Positions 48,190 through 57,605 of a stretch of 64,000 nucleotides of DNA are shown piece by piece (positions within the stretch are counted from its first letter, which is position 1; each line of letters begins with the position of its first letter). Under the pieces are notes generated by a model that was not told the origin of the DNA, ran no database searches, and worked only from the letters and a program-made list of their open reading frames with translations. The DNA comes from Paucilactobacillus vaccinostercus DSM 20634 (GTDB lineage: Bacteria > Bacillota > Bacilli > Lactobacillales > Lactobacillaceae): positions 55,652 to 119,651 of the forward strand of contig NZ_AYYY01000006.1 in assembly GCF_001436295.1 (NCBI RefSeq). The letters are read 5' to 3'. Made by a program: the position numbers and the translations under genes.

Positions 48190-48239
48190 TAAAAGCTAAC
48201 CCCGTGCATTCTCTTTTTGTATAGGGGATGTATGAGCCA

Positions 48240-51062
48240 TTAGTGACGATAGTAACGCTGGACAATCAGGATTAGTAAAAATAGCAGTAGGCCAATGCCT
48301 GATACTAGAATAGAAATCGTTAGAAATGGGGATTGATAAACAAGGTGAATCGTGTGGTGACCGCGACTAACAGGAATGCCAATGAAGCCGGTATTGATTT
48401 TTGGCAGCGTATGATGATCGCCTACTAAATGCCATCCCTTTGAATACGGAATTGTGGTGGCTAGTATTGTTTTGTGGTGGGCGGTGTAGGTGGCAGTAAC
48501 GCTATTTTTACCTAATTTAATGTTTTGAGCAGCAGTATTTTTACTGATTGCCTGATCCACACTCTTGCCGGTCGGAACCGCCCATAATGAGAGATCAAAT
48601 GATGTCGATCCGGTCGCTGGCAAAGTGAGCGTGAGAGAATTACTATCCTCGTTAGTTGAGACAATTGTTCCCAAATTGAGGGTGGTCGAAGAACGTGGTG
48701 TGTAAAAAGATAAATCGTTACTACCGGTTTGTTCGAATTCGTTGGAGATGCCGTTGTAGTTAACCCCGATATTAAATTCGCCAGTTGACGCCGAGTAACT
48801 CATTGCATTTTTGCGTAGCCAGTTCAAATTGTACAGTTGTGGATTATATCTTAAATCAGTTTCTTGGCCTGCCATCATAATATCTTGATTATGAGATGCA
48901 ATGTAATAATCAAGAGCATCTTTATGCCGCTGCTTAAAAGTACCAGCGCGGTAGGTAATATTTGTCAGTTGGGCATGTAGTTCGTAACCTTTAATGGACT
49001 TATCAGGATTCCATGTCACAATTGTAGGTGTTAAATCAGTTGTTGGAGTATGCACCTTAATGTGTTGGACCACCGAAAATTGATTGGCATTGGTTGGTAA
49101 GACGGCCGTTTTAAGTTGTTGGACCTGTTTGATTAGTTTAGTTGCAGGATTGGCGTGAAGGTGATTTGTGACGATATTGGTCAACAATGCAGCCTCTTTT
49201 TGAGAGGCCGAAAGTTGTTTGAATTGTTTGGTTGACATTACTCCGGAGGCCTGATAGATCAGAGGCATCGTCGAATTAGCCGTATATTCTTGTTGGTTAT
49301 TTACGGCGGTTCCCGTCGCTTCATAACCGGCAGGCACTAATAAATCATCGCTATTGAGAAATAGCCGATTAACACCCAGAAAGCGTAATAGGAGTGCTCG
49401 ATTGTCAACGGTGTTGGTGGTATCGTTGGGATTACTCGTGTTATTTTCTAGTGCTTGATTAAATGAATTAACGGCAGCATTTTGTAGCGACCAATAACTG
49501 TTAATATTATGCGTTCTGGCTAAGATTGGAAGGTTATCCGCTGGTGATTTATCCGTATATGACCGTAGTTGGCCATCAATTAAAGAGCGTTGGTCATGAT
49601 CACTGCCGGTTTGAGCATAGGCCTGCTGTGTTTGAGTGAGCTGGTGGGCAGTGCGGCTTGAAATCAACGTTGAAGATTTATCAGAGAACTGATTAGTGTG
49701 ACGATCGCGCATCATAATCACACCGTTGAGACCCGTTAAACATAGTAATGTAATCGCCAGAATTTTTGGTGGCAGTTGTTTGTGTGCGGGCATATTGAAC
49801 ATCAGGAGAATCGAAACTATTGTAAAATAGAGAACCATTACGCTCCCAAGATCGAAGGTGAATTTAAATTTATTACCTGCAAAAAGGCTGAGTAAAATCG
49901 CGAAGGCAATGATCGTAAACCAGATAAAATCTGCACGAACAAGCTCTGTAACGTGCTCTAGCATATGCATGACGGCGATCGCAATCGGGAGCATCAAAAG
50001 GAAAGTCCAACGGTTAGAAGGTGAAGAGCCACCATTCATTAAGGCCGCCAAAATGGGTGAAATGAGAATAATACCACCTAGACTCAGAACTAAATTGAGC
50101 GTTAAATAACGTCGAAAGCGCCGTAACGTCCAAACCGAAGCCATGATACCGATCACTAAAATCCCACCGGTTACCCAATAGGGGCGGGCGTAGTTGCTGA
50201 CAGCAAGGCCGGGTAGTGTGAGGTAATAGGAGAGCGGATACCAAGTCATGCCATTTGCTAACTGGCTAGATGAACGGGTGGCTACTGATAATTGGTAAAG
50301 GGAAGGAATAAAAAGCAGGGAACTGATGAAAACGCCACCAAGAACGCTCAAGACCAAGTGGATGTTGAGCCGCCATTGCCGCCATTTTCGTTTTGTAATC
50401 ATCAAAATCAACCAATAAAGTGCCAGGCCTAATCCGGTAATGGCGCCAAGGTAGAAATTGTTAAATAGTGTCCAGGCCGTCATAATCGTAAGTGTTCCCA
50501 TTTTACGGGTTGCTAATGCGCGATGAAGAGCACAAACTAGTAACGGCGTAATAATGAGTGGATTAAGAAAGAATGGGTGTGCAAAAGCAACGTACGCGCT
50601 ATATCCCGAAAATAAGTAAACGAACGTGGCGGTCAATATAATCCAGTTTTTGGTTCGATGGCCGATATGATTGATACAAAAAATGAATGCACCGCCAGCA
50701 AGGAAAAGGCGCACAACCACCATTACGGAATAATAAGCTACCATCGAAGATTCGCGGAAAAAAATAGCTGGATAGGTGAAAATATCGCCCATGACATAGT
50801 ATGATAAAGTTTGGATGGTATCTTGACCAAGCCCCATGTTCCAATTCCACTGTGCCCACCACTGATGGTTGATGATGAGGTGCCGTAGCATTCGGCGCCA
50901 GTAAACCAATGCTGGATAATGCTGCGTGATGCCATCTGAATTCCAGATTAATGTTGAACCCGTTAGTGGGATAATAGCGAAAATGAAAATGCTTGTAATT
51001 GCAAAGCAACACAGATATTGTAGGTAGATGTTAGTTTTTAACTTGTTGATTAAATGAGTCAT
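48240..51062 (-). CDS. yfhO: YfhO-family multi-pass membrane protein
   Basis: A 940-residue membrane protein of the YfhO/GT-C-like group. About 12 helices fill residues 15-430 (from YLCCFAITSIFIFAII onward), with the conserved early loop WNSDGITQHYPAL and GLGQDTIQTLSYYVMGD. A large extracellular domain of about 450 residues follows, and a final helix near 910-930. In Bacillus and Listeria, YfhO works with a CsbB/GtcA-type polyprenyl glycosyltransferase to decorate lipoteichoic acid; no such partner is adjacent here, so that role is inference. The site TAAGGA lies before ATG, and the promoter is at 51109-51117. Confidence 0.88.
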   Translation of the reverse strand: MTHLINKLKTNIYLQYLCCFAITSIFIFAIIPLTGSTLIWNSDGITQHYPALVYWRRMLRHLIINHQWWAQWNWNMGLGQDTIQTLSYYVMGDIFTYPAIFFRESSMVAYYSVMVVVRLFLAGGAFIFCINHIGHRTKNWIILTATFVYLFSGYSAYVAFAHPFFLNPLIITPLLVCALHRALATRKMGTLTIMTAWTLFNNFYLGAITGLGLALYWLILMITKRKWRQWRLNIHLVLSVLGGVFISSLLFIPSLYQLSVATRSSSQLANGMTWYPLSYYLTLPGLAVSNYARPYWVTGGILVIGIMASVWTLRRFRRYLTLNLVLSLGGIILISPILAALMNGGSSPSNRWTFLLMLPIAIAVMHMLEHVTELVRADFIWFTIIAFAILLSLFAGNKFKFTFDLGSVMVLYFTIVSILLMFNMPAHKQLPPKILAITLLCLTGLNGVIMMRDRHTNQFSDKSSTLISSRTAHQLTQTQQAYAQTGSDHDQRSLIDGQLRSYTDKSPADNLPILARTHNINSYWSLQNAAVNSFNQALENNTSNPNDTTNTVDNRALLLRFLGVNRLFLNSDDLLVPAGYEATGTAVNNQQEYTANSTMPLIYQASGVMSTKQFKQLSASQKEAALLTNIVTNHLHANPATKLIKQVQQLKTAVLPTNANQFSVVQHIKVHTPTTDLTPTIVTWNPDKSIKGYELHAQLTNITYRAGTFKQRHKDALDYYIASHNQDIMMAGQETDLRYNPQLYNLNWLRKNAMSYSASTGEFNIGVNYNGISNEFEQTGSNDLSFYTPRSSTTLNLGTIVSTNEDSNSLTLTLPATGSTSFDLSLWAVPTGKSVDQAISKNTAAQNIKLGKNSVTATYTAHHKTILATTIPYSKGWHLVGDHHTLPKINTGFIGIPVSRGHHTIHLVYQSPFLTISILVSGIGLLLFLLILIVQRYYRH

Positions 51063-51108
51063 CGTAAAAAATCCTTACGTTCTATTTATAAGTTGATAGT
51101 CACCTTTT

Positions 51109-51117
51109 ATTGTAACA
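51109..51117 (-). promoter_or_regulatory. Extended -10 of yfhO
   Basis: On the minus strand, TGTTACAAT: TG, one base, TACAAT; no clear -35. Confidence 0.5.
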
Positions 51118-51233
51118 TGTGGCAGTAGGGAAAGAAGTGAAACAAATCTTAAAAGTTAAATTTGAAGCTTAATGTCATTAATAAATTAGGTATAATTAAT
51201 GCTAACAGAAGATTTTAGGGGGATTATTGGACA

Positions 51234-52403
51234 GTGGCAAATCAAAAAGAGCTTAGTGTCACCTTGCCTGTAAATTTAGTGGATGAGTTAAATATTCAAG
51301 ACGGTGAGGAATTGGAAGCCGTTGTGAAAAACAAACGGTTAATTTTGCAAACAACAAATGATAGCGATCATCGGTCTCGACGGGAATTTTTATGGTCACT
51401 GGGCGTGGCACTATTAAGTGGGATTATTTTTTTACTTTATTTTTGCGTGAAAGACCAACGACAAGTACCGTTGAGTGGGGGGTATTCGATTTCTAGTGCC
51501 ATTATTATTTTCGGCGTGGTATTGGGAATGGTGCTATTTAGCGCTTTTTTTATCAAGGCACGGCAAAAATCTGACAATCGAACGCTCAAAAATATATATT
51601 GGCGTAATTTTCCGACCATTATTCTAGCTGTCGGGTTAATTCTCGCACTGAGTTTACTGGGGATCTTTTGGGTATTTGAACTCATTTTTCCGGATATCTC
51701 ATTTGATCCCGTTACATCGTCATTATTTGTGTTGATTTTTTGCTTTTTCATTAATTACATGATGATTCAAGCGGCAGGAATTATTTCGCCATTTGCACTA
51801 ACCACCGTTTTTACAATTGTGATTATTAGTGGTGTTATTATTTCGATGGTGACCAATGGTAATCGACACTGGTGGGAATATAACCTGAGCTTTTTGGGCA
51901 CGGACTTAGCCCATAATGCTTGGCAATTTAATTTGACGCTGATTATTTCAGCACTAATTATGATTGTTTTAGTAGATTACCTATTTGTGTCGCTAGGGCC
52001 TAATTATCGAAGCTGGCGACTTTTAATTTTACGTGGATTATTGACGTTAACCGCCGTGTGCCTGGGGTCAATTGGTATTTTTACGAATAATCAGCGGTTC
52101 CACTTTATTCACGATCAAATTGCAAGTAGCTTGGCTTACCTAGTGTTAGCGATGATTATTGGGATTAAGTGGATGCTGCCACAGATTTCACGAGAATTTC
52201 AAGTGTTTTCTTACGTCATGGGAATTATTCTGGTAGCTGTCAGCTTGGCATTTAAACCGATCGATTACTTGTCATTAACGGGATTTGAAATGTTATCTTT
52301 TTTTGCAGTTTTTGGCTGGATTTTATTGCTTTTTCAAAATCTGCAGTTCTTGGCAGAGCCAACGCAACAAAAAGTAATTGTGCGTATATCAACGAAACAT
52401 TAA
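51234..52403 (+). CDS. AbrB-like domain fused to DUF998-type membrane protein
   Basis: A 389-residue protein with an unusual build. Residues 1-45 (KELSVTLPVNLVDELNIQDGEELEAVVKN, shortened here) look like an AbrB/SpoVT swapped-hairpin DNA-binding domain. Residues 55-375 form eight or nine membrane helices with the DUF998-like loop GNRHWWEYNLSFLGT. Such a fusion could place a DNA-binding or dimerisation domain on the inner membrane face; the function is unknown. The start is GTG with AGGGGGA about 11 bases upstream, and TATAAT lies at 51191-51196. perM follows after its own promoter. Confidence 0.78.
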   Translation: MANQKELSVTLPVNLVDELNIQDGEELEAVVKNKRLILQTTNDSDHRSRREFLWSLGVALLSGIIFLLYFCVKDQRQVPLSGGYSISSAIIIFGVVLGMVLFSAFFIKARQKSDNRTLKNIYWRNFPTIILAVGLILALSLLGIFWVFELIFPDISFDPVTSSLFVLIFCFFINYMMIQAAGIISPFALTTVFTIVIISGVIISMVTNGNRHWWEYNLSFLGTDLAHNAWQFNLTLIISALIMIVLVDYLFVSLGPNYRSWRLLILRGLLTLTAVCLGSIGIFTNNQRFHFIHDQIASSLAYLVLAMIIGIKWMLPQISREFQVFSYVMGIILVAVSLAFKPIDYLSLTGFEMLSFFAVFGWILLLFQNLQFLAEPTQQKVIVRISTKH

Positions 52404-52406
52404 ATT

Positions 52407-52415
52407 TGGTATGAT
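52407..52415 (+). promoter_or_regulatory. Extended -10 promoter of the AI-2E/PerM gene
   Basis: TGGTATGAT: TG, one base, TATGAT, directly after the stop of the AbrB-DUF998 gene. Confidence 0.55.
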
Positions 52416-52445
52416 ATTGGCAACGAAATGATGGAGGTTTCGAAT

Positions 52446-53561
52446 TTGAAACTAAGTAAAAAACAAGTAATTGGTTATGGCTGTTTAGTATTGGTCATTG
52501 TTGCAACGTTGATTTATCCACAGTCAGCCCTAAAGTTAATTACAAAAAGTATGGGCGTTGTATTTCCAATCATACTCGGAGCAGCGTTAGCCTACGTTCT
52601 GAACTTGTTGTGCTCACGATTGGAACAGTGGTATTTTCCTAAATCGCGGCTTAAAATTGTGCGTGTAACTCGCCGTCCTGTGTCGATTTTGCTGACTTTT
52701 GTACTGGTTCTGTTGGTTTTGTTTGGTGTATTAAGATTGGTATTGCCTCAATTTGCGAATGCCTTGAGTGAATTTTTTGAATCGGTACCCAAAGTTGTCA
52801 CGCGATTGGCAGCGTGGATTCAAAGCACGGACCAATTCCCATTAATTCAAAAAAAGATTAGCACGACACAGATTGATTGGACGAGCATCCAGTCTAAAGT
52901 AATGAAATATTTTACAACCGGTATCAGTGGTGTGCTCGGATCGACGATTACAATCTTTAGCAAAGTAACCAGTGGGGTTGTTAACTTTGTGTTAGCGGTC
53001 ACGTTTGCAATTTATATTCTAATTAGTAAAGAAAAACTCGGAACAAATATTAAACGGGTGGGTCATGCGTTTTTGAGTGACCGTGTGATGCGGAAGCTAA
53101 AGTATTATTTGGCAACAATTAACCAGTGTTTCTCGAGCTTTATTATCGGCCAGATTACTGAAGCATTCGTTCTGGGAACACTTTGTATCGTTGGAATGTT
53201 GATTTTTAGATTCCCATATGCAGTCTCGATTGGTGCATTCGTGGGGATGATGGCTTTGATTCCCATCTTTGGAGCCTGGATTGGGGCGGGGGTCGGATTC
53301 TTATTGATTGTCGTGGATTCACCGTTCAAAGCGGTGCTGTTCATTGTCTTTATTTTAGTACTACAGCAGATTGAAGGAAATTTAATTTATCCCAAGGTCG
53401 TTGGTACGTCAATTGGGCTACCAGGAATATGGGTGTTAGCTGCAATTACGATTGGTAGTGGTATCAGTGGTATTTTGGGGATGTTGCTTGGTGTCCCAGT
53501 AGCGGCAACGTTATACAAATTACTGAAGGATGCTACAAACCAGCGCTTATCGAATAAATGA
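52446..53561 (+). CDS. AI-2E/PerM-family membrane protein
   Basis: A 371-residue membrane protein with about eight helices. The family layout is clear: two N-terminal helices, LTFVLVLLVLFGVLRLVLPQ, a soluble central part (PKVVTRLAAWI), then the C-terminal block GAFVGMMALIPIFGAWIGAG, QQIEGNLIYPKVVG and ILGMLLGVPVAATLY. The family name comes from an AI-2 exporter, but members also include sodium/proton antiporters, so the cargo is open. The TTG at 52446 has GGAGG eight bases upstream; two ATGs at 52428/52431 overlap the ribosome site. Confidence 0.88.
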   Translation: MKLSKKQVIGYGCLVLVIVATLIYPQSALKLITKSMGVVFPIILGAALAYVLNLLCSRLEQWYFPKSRLKIVRVTRRPVSILLTFVLVLLVLFGVLRLVLPQFANALSEFFESVPKVVTRLAAWIQSTDQFPLIQKKISTTQIDWTSIQSKVMKYFTTGISGVLGSTITIFSKVTSGVVNFVLAVTFAIYILISKEKLGTNIKRVGHAFLSDRVMRKLKYYLATINQCFSSFIIGQITEAFVLGTLCIVGMLIFRFPYAVSIGAFVGMMALIPIFGAWIGAGVGFLLIVVDSPFKAVLFIVFILVLQQIEGNLIYPKVVGTSIGLPGIWVLAAITIGSGISGILGMLLGVPVAATLYKLLKDATNQRLSNK

Positions 53562-53569
53562 GAAATTTG

Positions 53570-53600
53570 TGCGGAATTTTTAATATTCCGCATTTTTTTT
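53570..53600 (+). terminator. Terminator after the PerM-like gene
   Basis: TGCGGAAT / ATTCCGCA with a short A/T loop, then eight T. Confidence 0.93.
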
Positions 53601-53650
53601 GATCTGAAAACGGTTAATAAAGGTAAAAAAGTTTTTTTTTCTCAAAAACA

Positions 53651-53659
53651 TGATATATT
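53651..53659 (+). promoter_or_regulatory. Extended -10 promoter of mntH
   Basis: TGATATATT: TG, one base, TATATT. A start near 53666 would leave a leader of about 207 bases. Confidence 0.55.
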
Positions 53660-53752
53660 AGTCTAGGTTTTGGATAAGTAGTAACTAACTTGAGGGAGGG
53701 TTTGCGATCGTTTTTTAATTTGGTTAAAAAACAGGAACAGCGTAATTGATAT

Positions 53753-53797
53753 AACTTTAAACATGTTTAATTAAAAAAAGTAAACGGGTTTAAAGTT
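53753..53797 (+). repeat. Hairpin in the mntH leader
   Basis: AACTTTAAAC (53753-53762) and GTTTAAAGTT (53788-53797) are perfect 10-bp arms. After a two-base mismatch on each side, GTTTA (53765-53769) and TAAAC (53781-53785) extend the stem around an A-rich loop. Another half copy (AGTTTAAA) occurs at 53818-53825. Without a T tract it is not a terminator. Confidence 0.7.
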
Positions 53798-53855
53798 ACA
53801 TGAATTAGTTCATCCAAGTTTAAATCTACTGATTCACCGAATTTCTAACTCAATA

Positions 53856-53870
53856 GAAAAGAGGCTTTTC
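53856..53870 (+). promoter_or_regulatory. Ribosome site of mntH within a hairpin loop
   Basis: GAAAAG AGG CTTTTC: six-bp arms around AGG, which is the core of the ribosome site two bases before ATG region. Pairing would hide the site and could control translation. Confidence 0.55.
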
Positions 53871-53872
53871 AG

Positions 53873-55240
53873 ATGAAAAATAATGAACACAACAATGGCT
53901 TAGTGCATACAATTGATACCGACAGCAAAAGTCTAGATGAGATTAATGGTAGCATTCGAGTGCCGCAAAATGCCGGTTTTTGGAAGACCCTGCTGGCTTA
54001 TACCGGGCCGGGCATCTTAATTGCGGTTGGGTATATGGATCCAGGTAACTGGGTAACTTCGATTGCCGGTGGTGCGCAGTTTAAGTATCGGTTGCTGGCG
54101 GTTATCTTAATTTCATCGTTGATTGCGATGATGCTTCAAGCAATGTCATCGAAGCTCGGCATTGTGACGGGGAAAGATCTAGCTCAAATTACGGGGGAAA
54201 GAACTAATAAGCCCGTGAGGCTAGGACTATGGATGGTTGCTGAGTTGGCTATTATGGCAACCGACGTGGCTGAAATTATTGGTTCAGGGATTGCGTTACA
54301 ATTACTGTTCAAGATTCCGCTGTTAATTGGGATTTTGATCACTGCAGCGGATGTCTTGTTACTACTATTGCTTATGAAGATGGGATTCCGCAAAATTGAA
54401 GCAATTGTGGCGACTTTAGTTGCTGTAATCGTGTTGGTTTTTGCGTATGAAGTCATTTTGTCACAACCAAGTATGTCAGGGATTTTAAAGGGTTATGTCC
54501 CAACCGGAAGTATTATCACAAACCATTCAATGTTGTACTTATCACTCGGGATTGTTGGGGCGACCGTAATGCCGCATGATCTATACTTAGGATCTTCGAT
54601 TTCACAAACGCGTGAAATCGACCGATCCAACGCCAAAAACGTTGCTAAGGCGATTAAATTTACAACTTTAGACTCCAGTATTCAATTAACAGTGGCTTTT
54701 GTGGTGAATAGTTTGCTATTGATTTTGGGAGCAGCACTGTTTTATGGGACTGACAGTTCACTTGGACGTTTTGCGGACCTGTTTCATGCACTAAGTGATA
54801 GCCAAATTGTTGGTGCAATTGCTAGTCCAATGTTGAGTATGTTATTTGCAATTGCATTGCTTGCTTCCGGTCAGAGTTCCACGATTACTGGCACGCTTTC
54901 CGGACAAATTGTTATGGAAGGGTTTGTTCGCCTCAAGGTACCACTTTGGGTCCAACGGTTGATTACCCGGTTGTTATCTGTAACGCCAGTATTAATTTTT
55001 GCGATTTATTATCATGGTGACGAAGGTAAAATTGAAAATCTACTTACATTTTCACAGGTGTTCTTGAGCATTGCGTTACCATTTGCGATTATTCCATTAG
55101 TTATTTTCACGAGTAGCAAGAAAATTATGGGGCAGTTTGCGAATGGTAGTTTACTGAAGATTCTTTCGTGGATTGCGACAATTGTATTGATTGGATTAAA
55201 TGTTTATTTATTACTACAAACAATTGGACTGATTAAGTAA
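53873..55240 (+). CDS. mntH: Nramp-family divalent metal transporter MntH
   Basis: Proton-coupled manganese/iron importer with about 11 helices, 455 residues. The first-helix metal motif is DPGNWVTS and the sixth-helix motif is [10 protein letters not shown], with the Met and His that favour transition metals over magnesium. Lactobacilli use high manganese against superoxide, and several mntH copies per genome are usual. The N-terminus carries a charged extension before the first helix. The gene is preceded by a leader of more than 200 bases with two hairpins and followed by a shared terminator. Confidence 0.96.
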   Translation: MKNNEHNNGLVHTIDTDSKSLDEINGSIRVPQNAGFWKTLLAYTGPGILIAVGYMDPGNWVTSIAGGAQFKYRLLAVILISSLIAMMLQAMSSKLGIVTGKDLAQITGERTNKPVRLGLWMVAELAIMATDVAEIIGSGIALQLLFKIPLLIGILITAADVLLLLLLMKMGFRKIEAIVATLVAVIVLVFAYEVILSQPSMSGILKGYVPTGSIITNHSMLYLSLGIVGATVMPHDLYLGSSISQTREIDRSNAKNVAKAIKFTTLDSSIQLTVAFVVNSLLLILGAALFYGTDSSLGRFADLFHALSDSQIVGAIASPMLSMLFAIALLASGQSSTITGTLSGQIVMEGFVRLKVPLWVQRLITRLLSVTPVLIFAIYYHGDEGKIENLLTFSQVFLSIALPFAIIPLVIFTSSKKIMGQFANGSLLKILSWIATIVLIGLNVYLLLQTIGLIK

Positions 55241-55243
55241 AGT

Positions 55244-55276
55244 AAAAGGGCTGATTCAATACGAATCAGTCCTTTT
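55244..55276. terminator. Bidirectional terminator between mntH and panE
   Basis: AAAAGGGCTGATTC / GAATCAGTCCTTTT (one G-T pair), AATAC loop, A and T tracts outside. Confidence 0.94.
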
Positions 55277-55291
55277 TACATACATGGAATA

Positions 55292-56245
55292 TTAGTTTGT
55301 AACAGCTTCATTGTCCTGAATAATGTCTTCCTTGCAATGGATCAGGGCCGTTAAAAAGTCGCAGTAGGGCGTTGGAACGCCATATTTCTGACCTTTCCGT
55401 GAAATAGCACCGTTAATATAGTCAATTTCTGTTGTCCGATGGTTTTTGATTAGATCTTGATACATCGATGGGTAATGATGACCGATTGTGTTTGGATCAT
55501 AGCAATTTTCAACGTGTGACACAATTTCGGCAACATCTAGTTCAATGTTTTCGTGACGAGCAACCGCCGCGAATTCGTTAACAATGGTAGTTACTAGTTG
55601 ATGTGCGGGAGTCGTCTTACCAAATGTGGTCATATTTACTTCAAGCAATGTACAAAGGCCGTTCATCGTACCATTAACACAAGCTTTTCGGTAAATCGAA
55701 TAGTGAATGTTATCTGTATACTGCGCGTTCAATCCCGCTTCGGACAAGCAAGCAGCTAAAATTTCAGCGTCTGACTCATTTCCCGCAACCAAATTTTGTA
55801 GCGAAACGCTCCCACTACCGAATGATTGGGTATGACCGGGGCCAACAAGGCTTGCCGTCCACATTGTATTCCCAAGGAAGATGTTTTTCTTGGGGACATA
55901 TTTTTCAATGATGTCTTCATGGCCGATACCATTGAGGAGACAAAGAATTTTAGTATGGTCTTTAATAATTGGTTTGATATCCTGAAGCATTTGATCCAGT
56001 TGCATAGATTTCGTGAAGACGATGATTAAATCCATCGCCATGTTTTGTGTAACTTCTTTTGGGAACATGACTGGAATTTGAGTTGTATAGGTATCCTTAT
56101 CAAGGGTTACTTTTAAGCCGTGTTCTTTAATAGCTGCAACATGTGCTGGCCAACCGTCAATAAGCGTAACATCATTTCCGGCCTGTTGAAGTACAAAGCC
56201 AAATCGGCTGCCTAACGCACCGGCACCTGCAATTGCAATTTTCAT
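55292..56245 (-). CDS. panE: 2-dehydropantoate 2-reductase (ketopantoate reductase)
   Basis: NADPH-dependent reductase of the pantothenate pathway, 317 residues. The nucleotide motif is IAGAGALGSRFG (about 4-15); the catalytic lysine lies in YRKACVNGTMNGLC, and the C-terminal region has TEIDYINGAISRKG, the usual family close. GGAGGT precedes ATG on the minus strand. Lactobacilli often lack the rest of the pantothenate pathway; relatives reduce other 2-oxo acids (for example to hydroxy acids), so the in vivo substrate is uncertain. coaD at 12.6 kb uses the same pathway downstream. Confidence 0.9.
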   Translation of the reverse strand: MKIAIAGAGALGSRFGFVLQQAGNDVTLIDGWPAHVAAIKEHGLKVTLDKDTYTTQIPVMFPKEVTQNMAMDLIIVFTKSMQLDQMLQDIKPIIKDHTKILCLLNGIGHEDIIEKYVPKKNIFLGNTMWTASLVGPGHTQSFGSGSVSLQNLVAGNESDAEILAACLSEAGLNAQYTDNIHYSIYRKACVNGTMNGLCTLLEVNMTTFGKTTPAHQLVTTIVNEFAAVARHENIELDVAEIVSHVENCYDPNTIGHHYPSMYQDLIKNHRTTEIDYINGAISRKGQKYGVPTPYCDFLTALIHCKEDIIQDNEAVTN

Positions 56246-56390
56246 GGTAGTGACCTCCAGTCTTTAGTATGTGCAACCATGAGCATATCTCTATCACAAT
56301 CATAATACTGGTAACCTAGGAATGGAATTAATATGGGAGCTTCCTTATCAACTTCTAATAGATTTCACATTTTATAGACTAACTATTATC

Positions 56391-56417
56391 AAGTGTCTGT
56401 TAAAGATTAAGTGTCTG
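56391..56417. repeat. Direct repeat AAGTGTCTG in the panE upstream gap
   Basis: AAGTGTCTG occurs at 56391-56399 and 56409-56417, 18 bp apart, each followed by TTAAA within one or two bases. It lies between the end of the Fe-S-like gene and the start of panE. Confidence 0.5.
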
Positions 56418-56455
56418 CTTAAAATTGATTAAATGTAGAATAAATACCACAATAA

Positions 56456-56812
56456 TTAAGAACTTATCTGACGATCTTCGATTTGTAAGTTGTCTTCGAG
56501 AACTTCACCGTCGTCAGATAGAGATAGTAGATGATAGCGAGCGTTAAAATCAATTTTGAGATTCGATCCAAAGAAACGGGCTGAGTATCCCTTGACGTGA
56601 ATTGGGCCGAGGTCAGACGGCATTGAAAGATCATAATCGTCCATTGGCATTCCTTTGGAAATCAGCACGAGCTTAAATGAAATTTGAAGTGCTTCTAACC
56701 CGTGTGGTGAGTACGGACCAACACCATCGTCGTAGTTAAGGAGAATAAGGGTATCTGGACGTAATTTAGGTGAAATAATACTTTGAGCACTTGTCGAAAT
56801 AGTAAGTTTCAT
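56456..56812 (-). CDS. Iron-sulfur cluster biosynthesis family protein (HesB/IscA-like fold, no Cys)
   Basis: A 118-residue protein of the Fe-S_biosyn group common in lactobacilli. Markers are MKLTISTSAQ at the start, ILLNYDDGVGPYS, MDDYDLSMPSDLG and IHVKGYSARFF followed by LKIDFNARYHLLSLSDDGE. The three cysteines of true IscA proteins are absent, as in YqkB-like relatives, so cluster carriage is doubtful. The ATG at 56812 has GGAGG eight bases upstream; a TTG further up lies inside that site. It is convergent with nothing and precedes panE on the same strand. Confidence 0.8.
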   Translation of the reverse strand: MKLTISTSAQSIISPKLRPDTLILLNYDDGVGPYSPHGLEALQISFKLVLISKGMPMDDYDLSMPSDLGPIHVKGYSARFFGSNLKIDFNARYHLLSLSDDGEVLEDNLQIEDRQISS

Positions 56813-56981
56813 TTTAAAAGCCTCCAATAGCGTGAACTTAATTTAGTGTCAGTATAACGCTTTAAAGACTGGGATCATAAATTTTCGTCTCGCGACTCTA
56901 AAACGAGGGTAAGTGGGTTAGATTTTAACTATCAGGACAATAAAATATGATATGATAGAAAAAAATGTTAGGAGTTTATGC

Positions 56982-57596
56982 ATGACAGAACTATATTTAA
57001 TTCGTCACGGACAAACGACTGGGAATGTGATGGGGATTAATCAAGGAACAACCAATACCGCCATTGCGTATTTGAACGATCACGGTCGCCAACAAATTCA
57101 GCAGCTGCAGCAACATTTTGATATTCGCTTTGCAGATCAGCTTATCACCAGTCCACTTGTAAGAACGCAACAGACAGCGCAGATCTTGAATCAGGCCGCT
57201 GATTTAACGGTTAGCGAGGATTCACGACTACTAGAAATTTCGTATGGACAGTGGGATGGACGAAAGAAAGTTGACCTCCAGGCTGAGTATCCGACACTTT
57301 TTTGTGCGGATACTGGAGATGTGGTGCCAGAGTACGCGAAGGTTGCGGCCGGTGAACGCTTTACGGATGTAGAGAAACGGGTTAGCGATTTTATGGTTGA
57401 TATTTTTCGACGCTTTCCAGATCAAAAGATTATCGTGGTTACACACGGGTTCACTATTCGCAGTTTTGTGGTTGCCGCTATGCATGTTCAAGATCCATTT
57501 GCGATCCCTGAACCAGATAATGGTAGTGTTACGAAGCTGACCATTATTCCGGAGAATGGTCGGAGAATGTTGAATTACTACAACCGAATTTATTAG
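56982..57596 (+). CDS. Histidine phosphatase family protein (phosphoglycerate mutase-like)
   Basis: A 204-residue phosphatase with the phosphohistidine motif LIRHGQTTGN at the N-terminus (His at about 8-9), the second-site Glu in RLLEISYGQWDG, and the late catalytic histidine in VVTHGFTIRSF. The length and sequence fit broad-specificity phosphatases rather than glycolytic mutase. The ATG at 56982 has GGAG seven bases upstream. The DUF4870-like gene begins 9 bp after its stop with the ribosome site overlapping that stop, so they are coupled. Confidence 0.9.
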   Translation: MTELYLIRHGQTTGNVMGINQGTTNTAIAYLNDHGRQQIQQLQQHFDIRFADQLITSPLVRTQQTAQILNQAADLTVSEDSRLLEISYGQWDGRKKVDLQAEYPTLFCADTGDVVPEYAKVAAGERFTDVEKRVSDFMVDIFRRFPDQKIIVVTHGFTIRSFVVAAMHVQDPFAIPEPDNGSVTKLTIIPENGRRMLNYYNRIY

Positions 57597-57605
57597 GAGA
57601 CTACT

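Noticed and set aside
53601..53872. yybP-ykoY manganese riboswitch before mntH
   Set aside because: A purine-rich GAGGGAGGG run is present, but the paired conserved blocks of the aptamer could not be found, so I describe only the hairpins.
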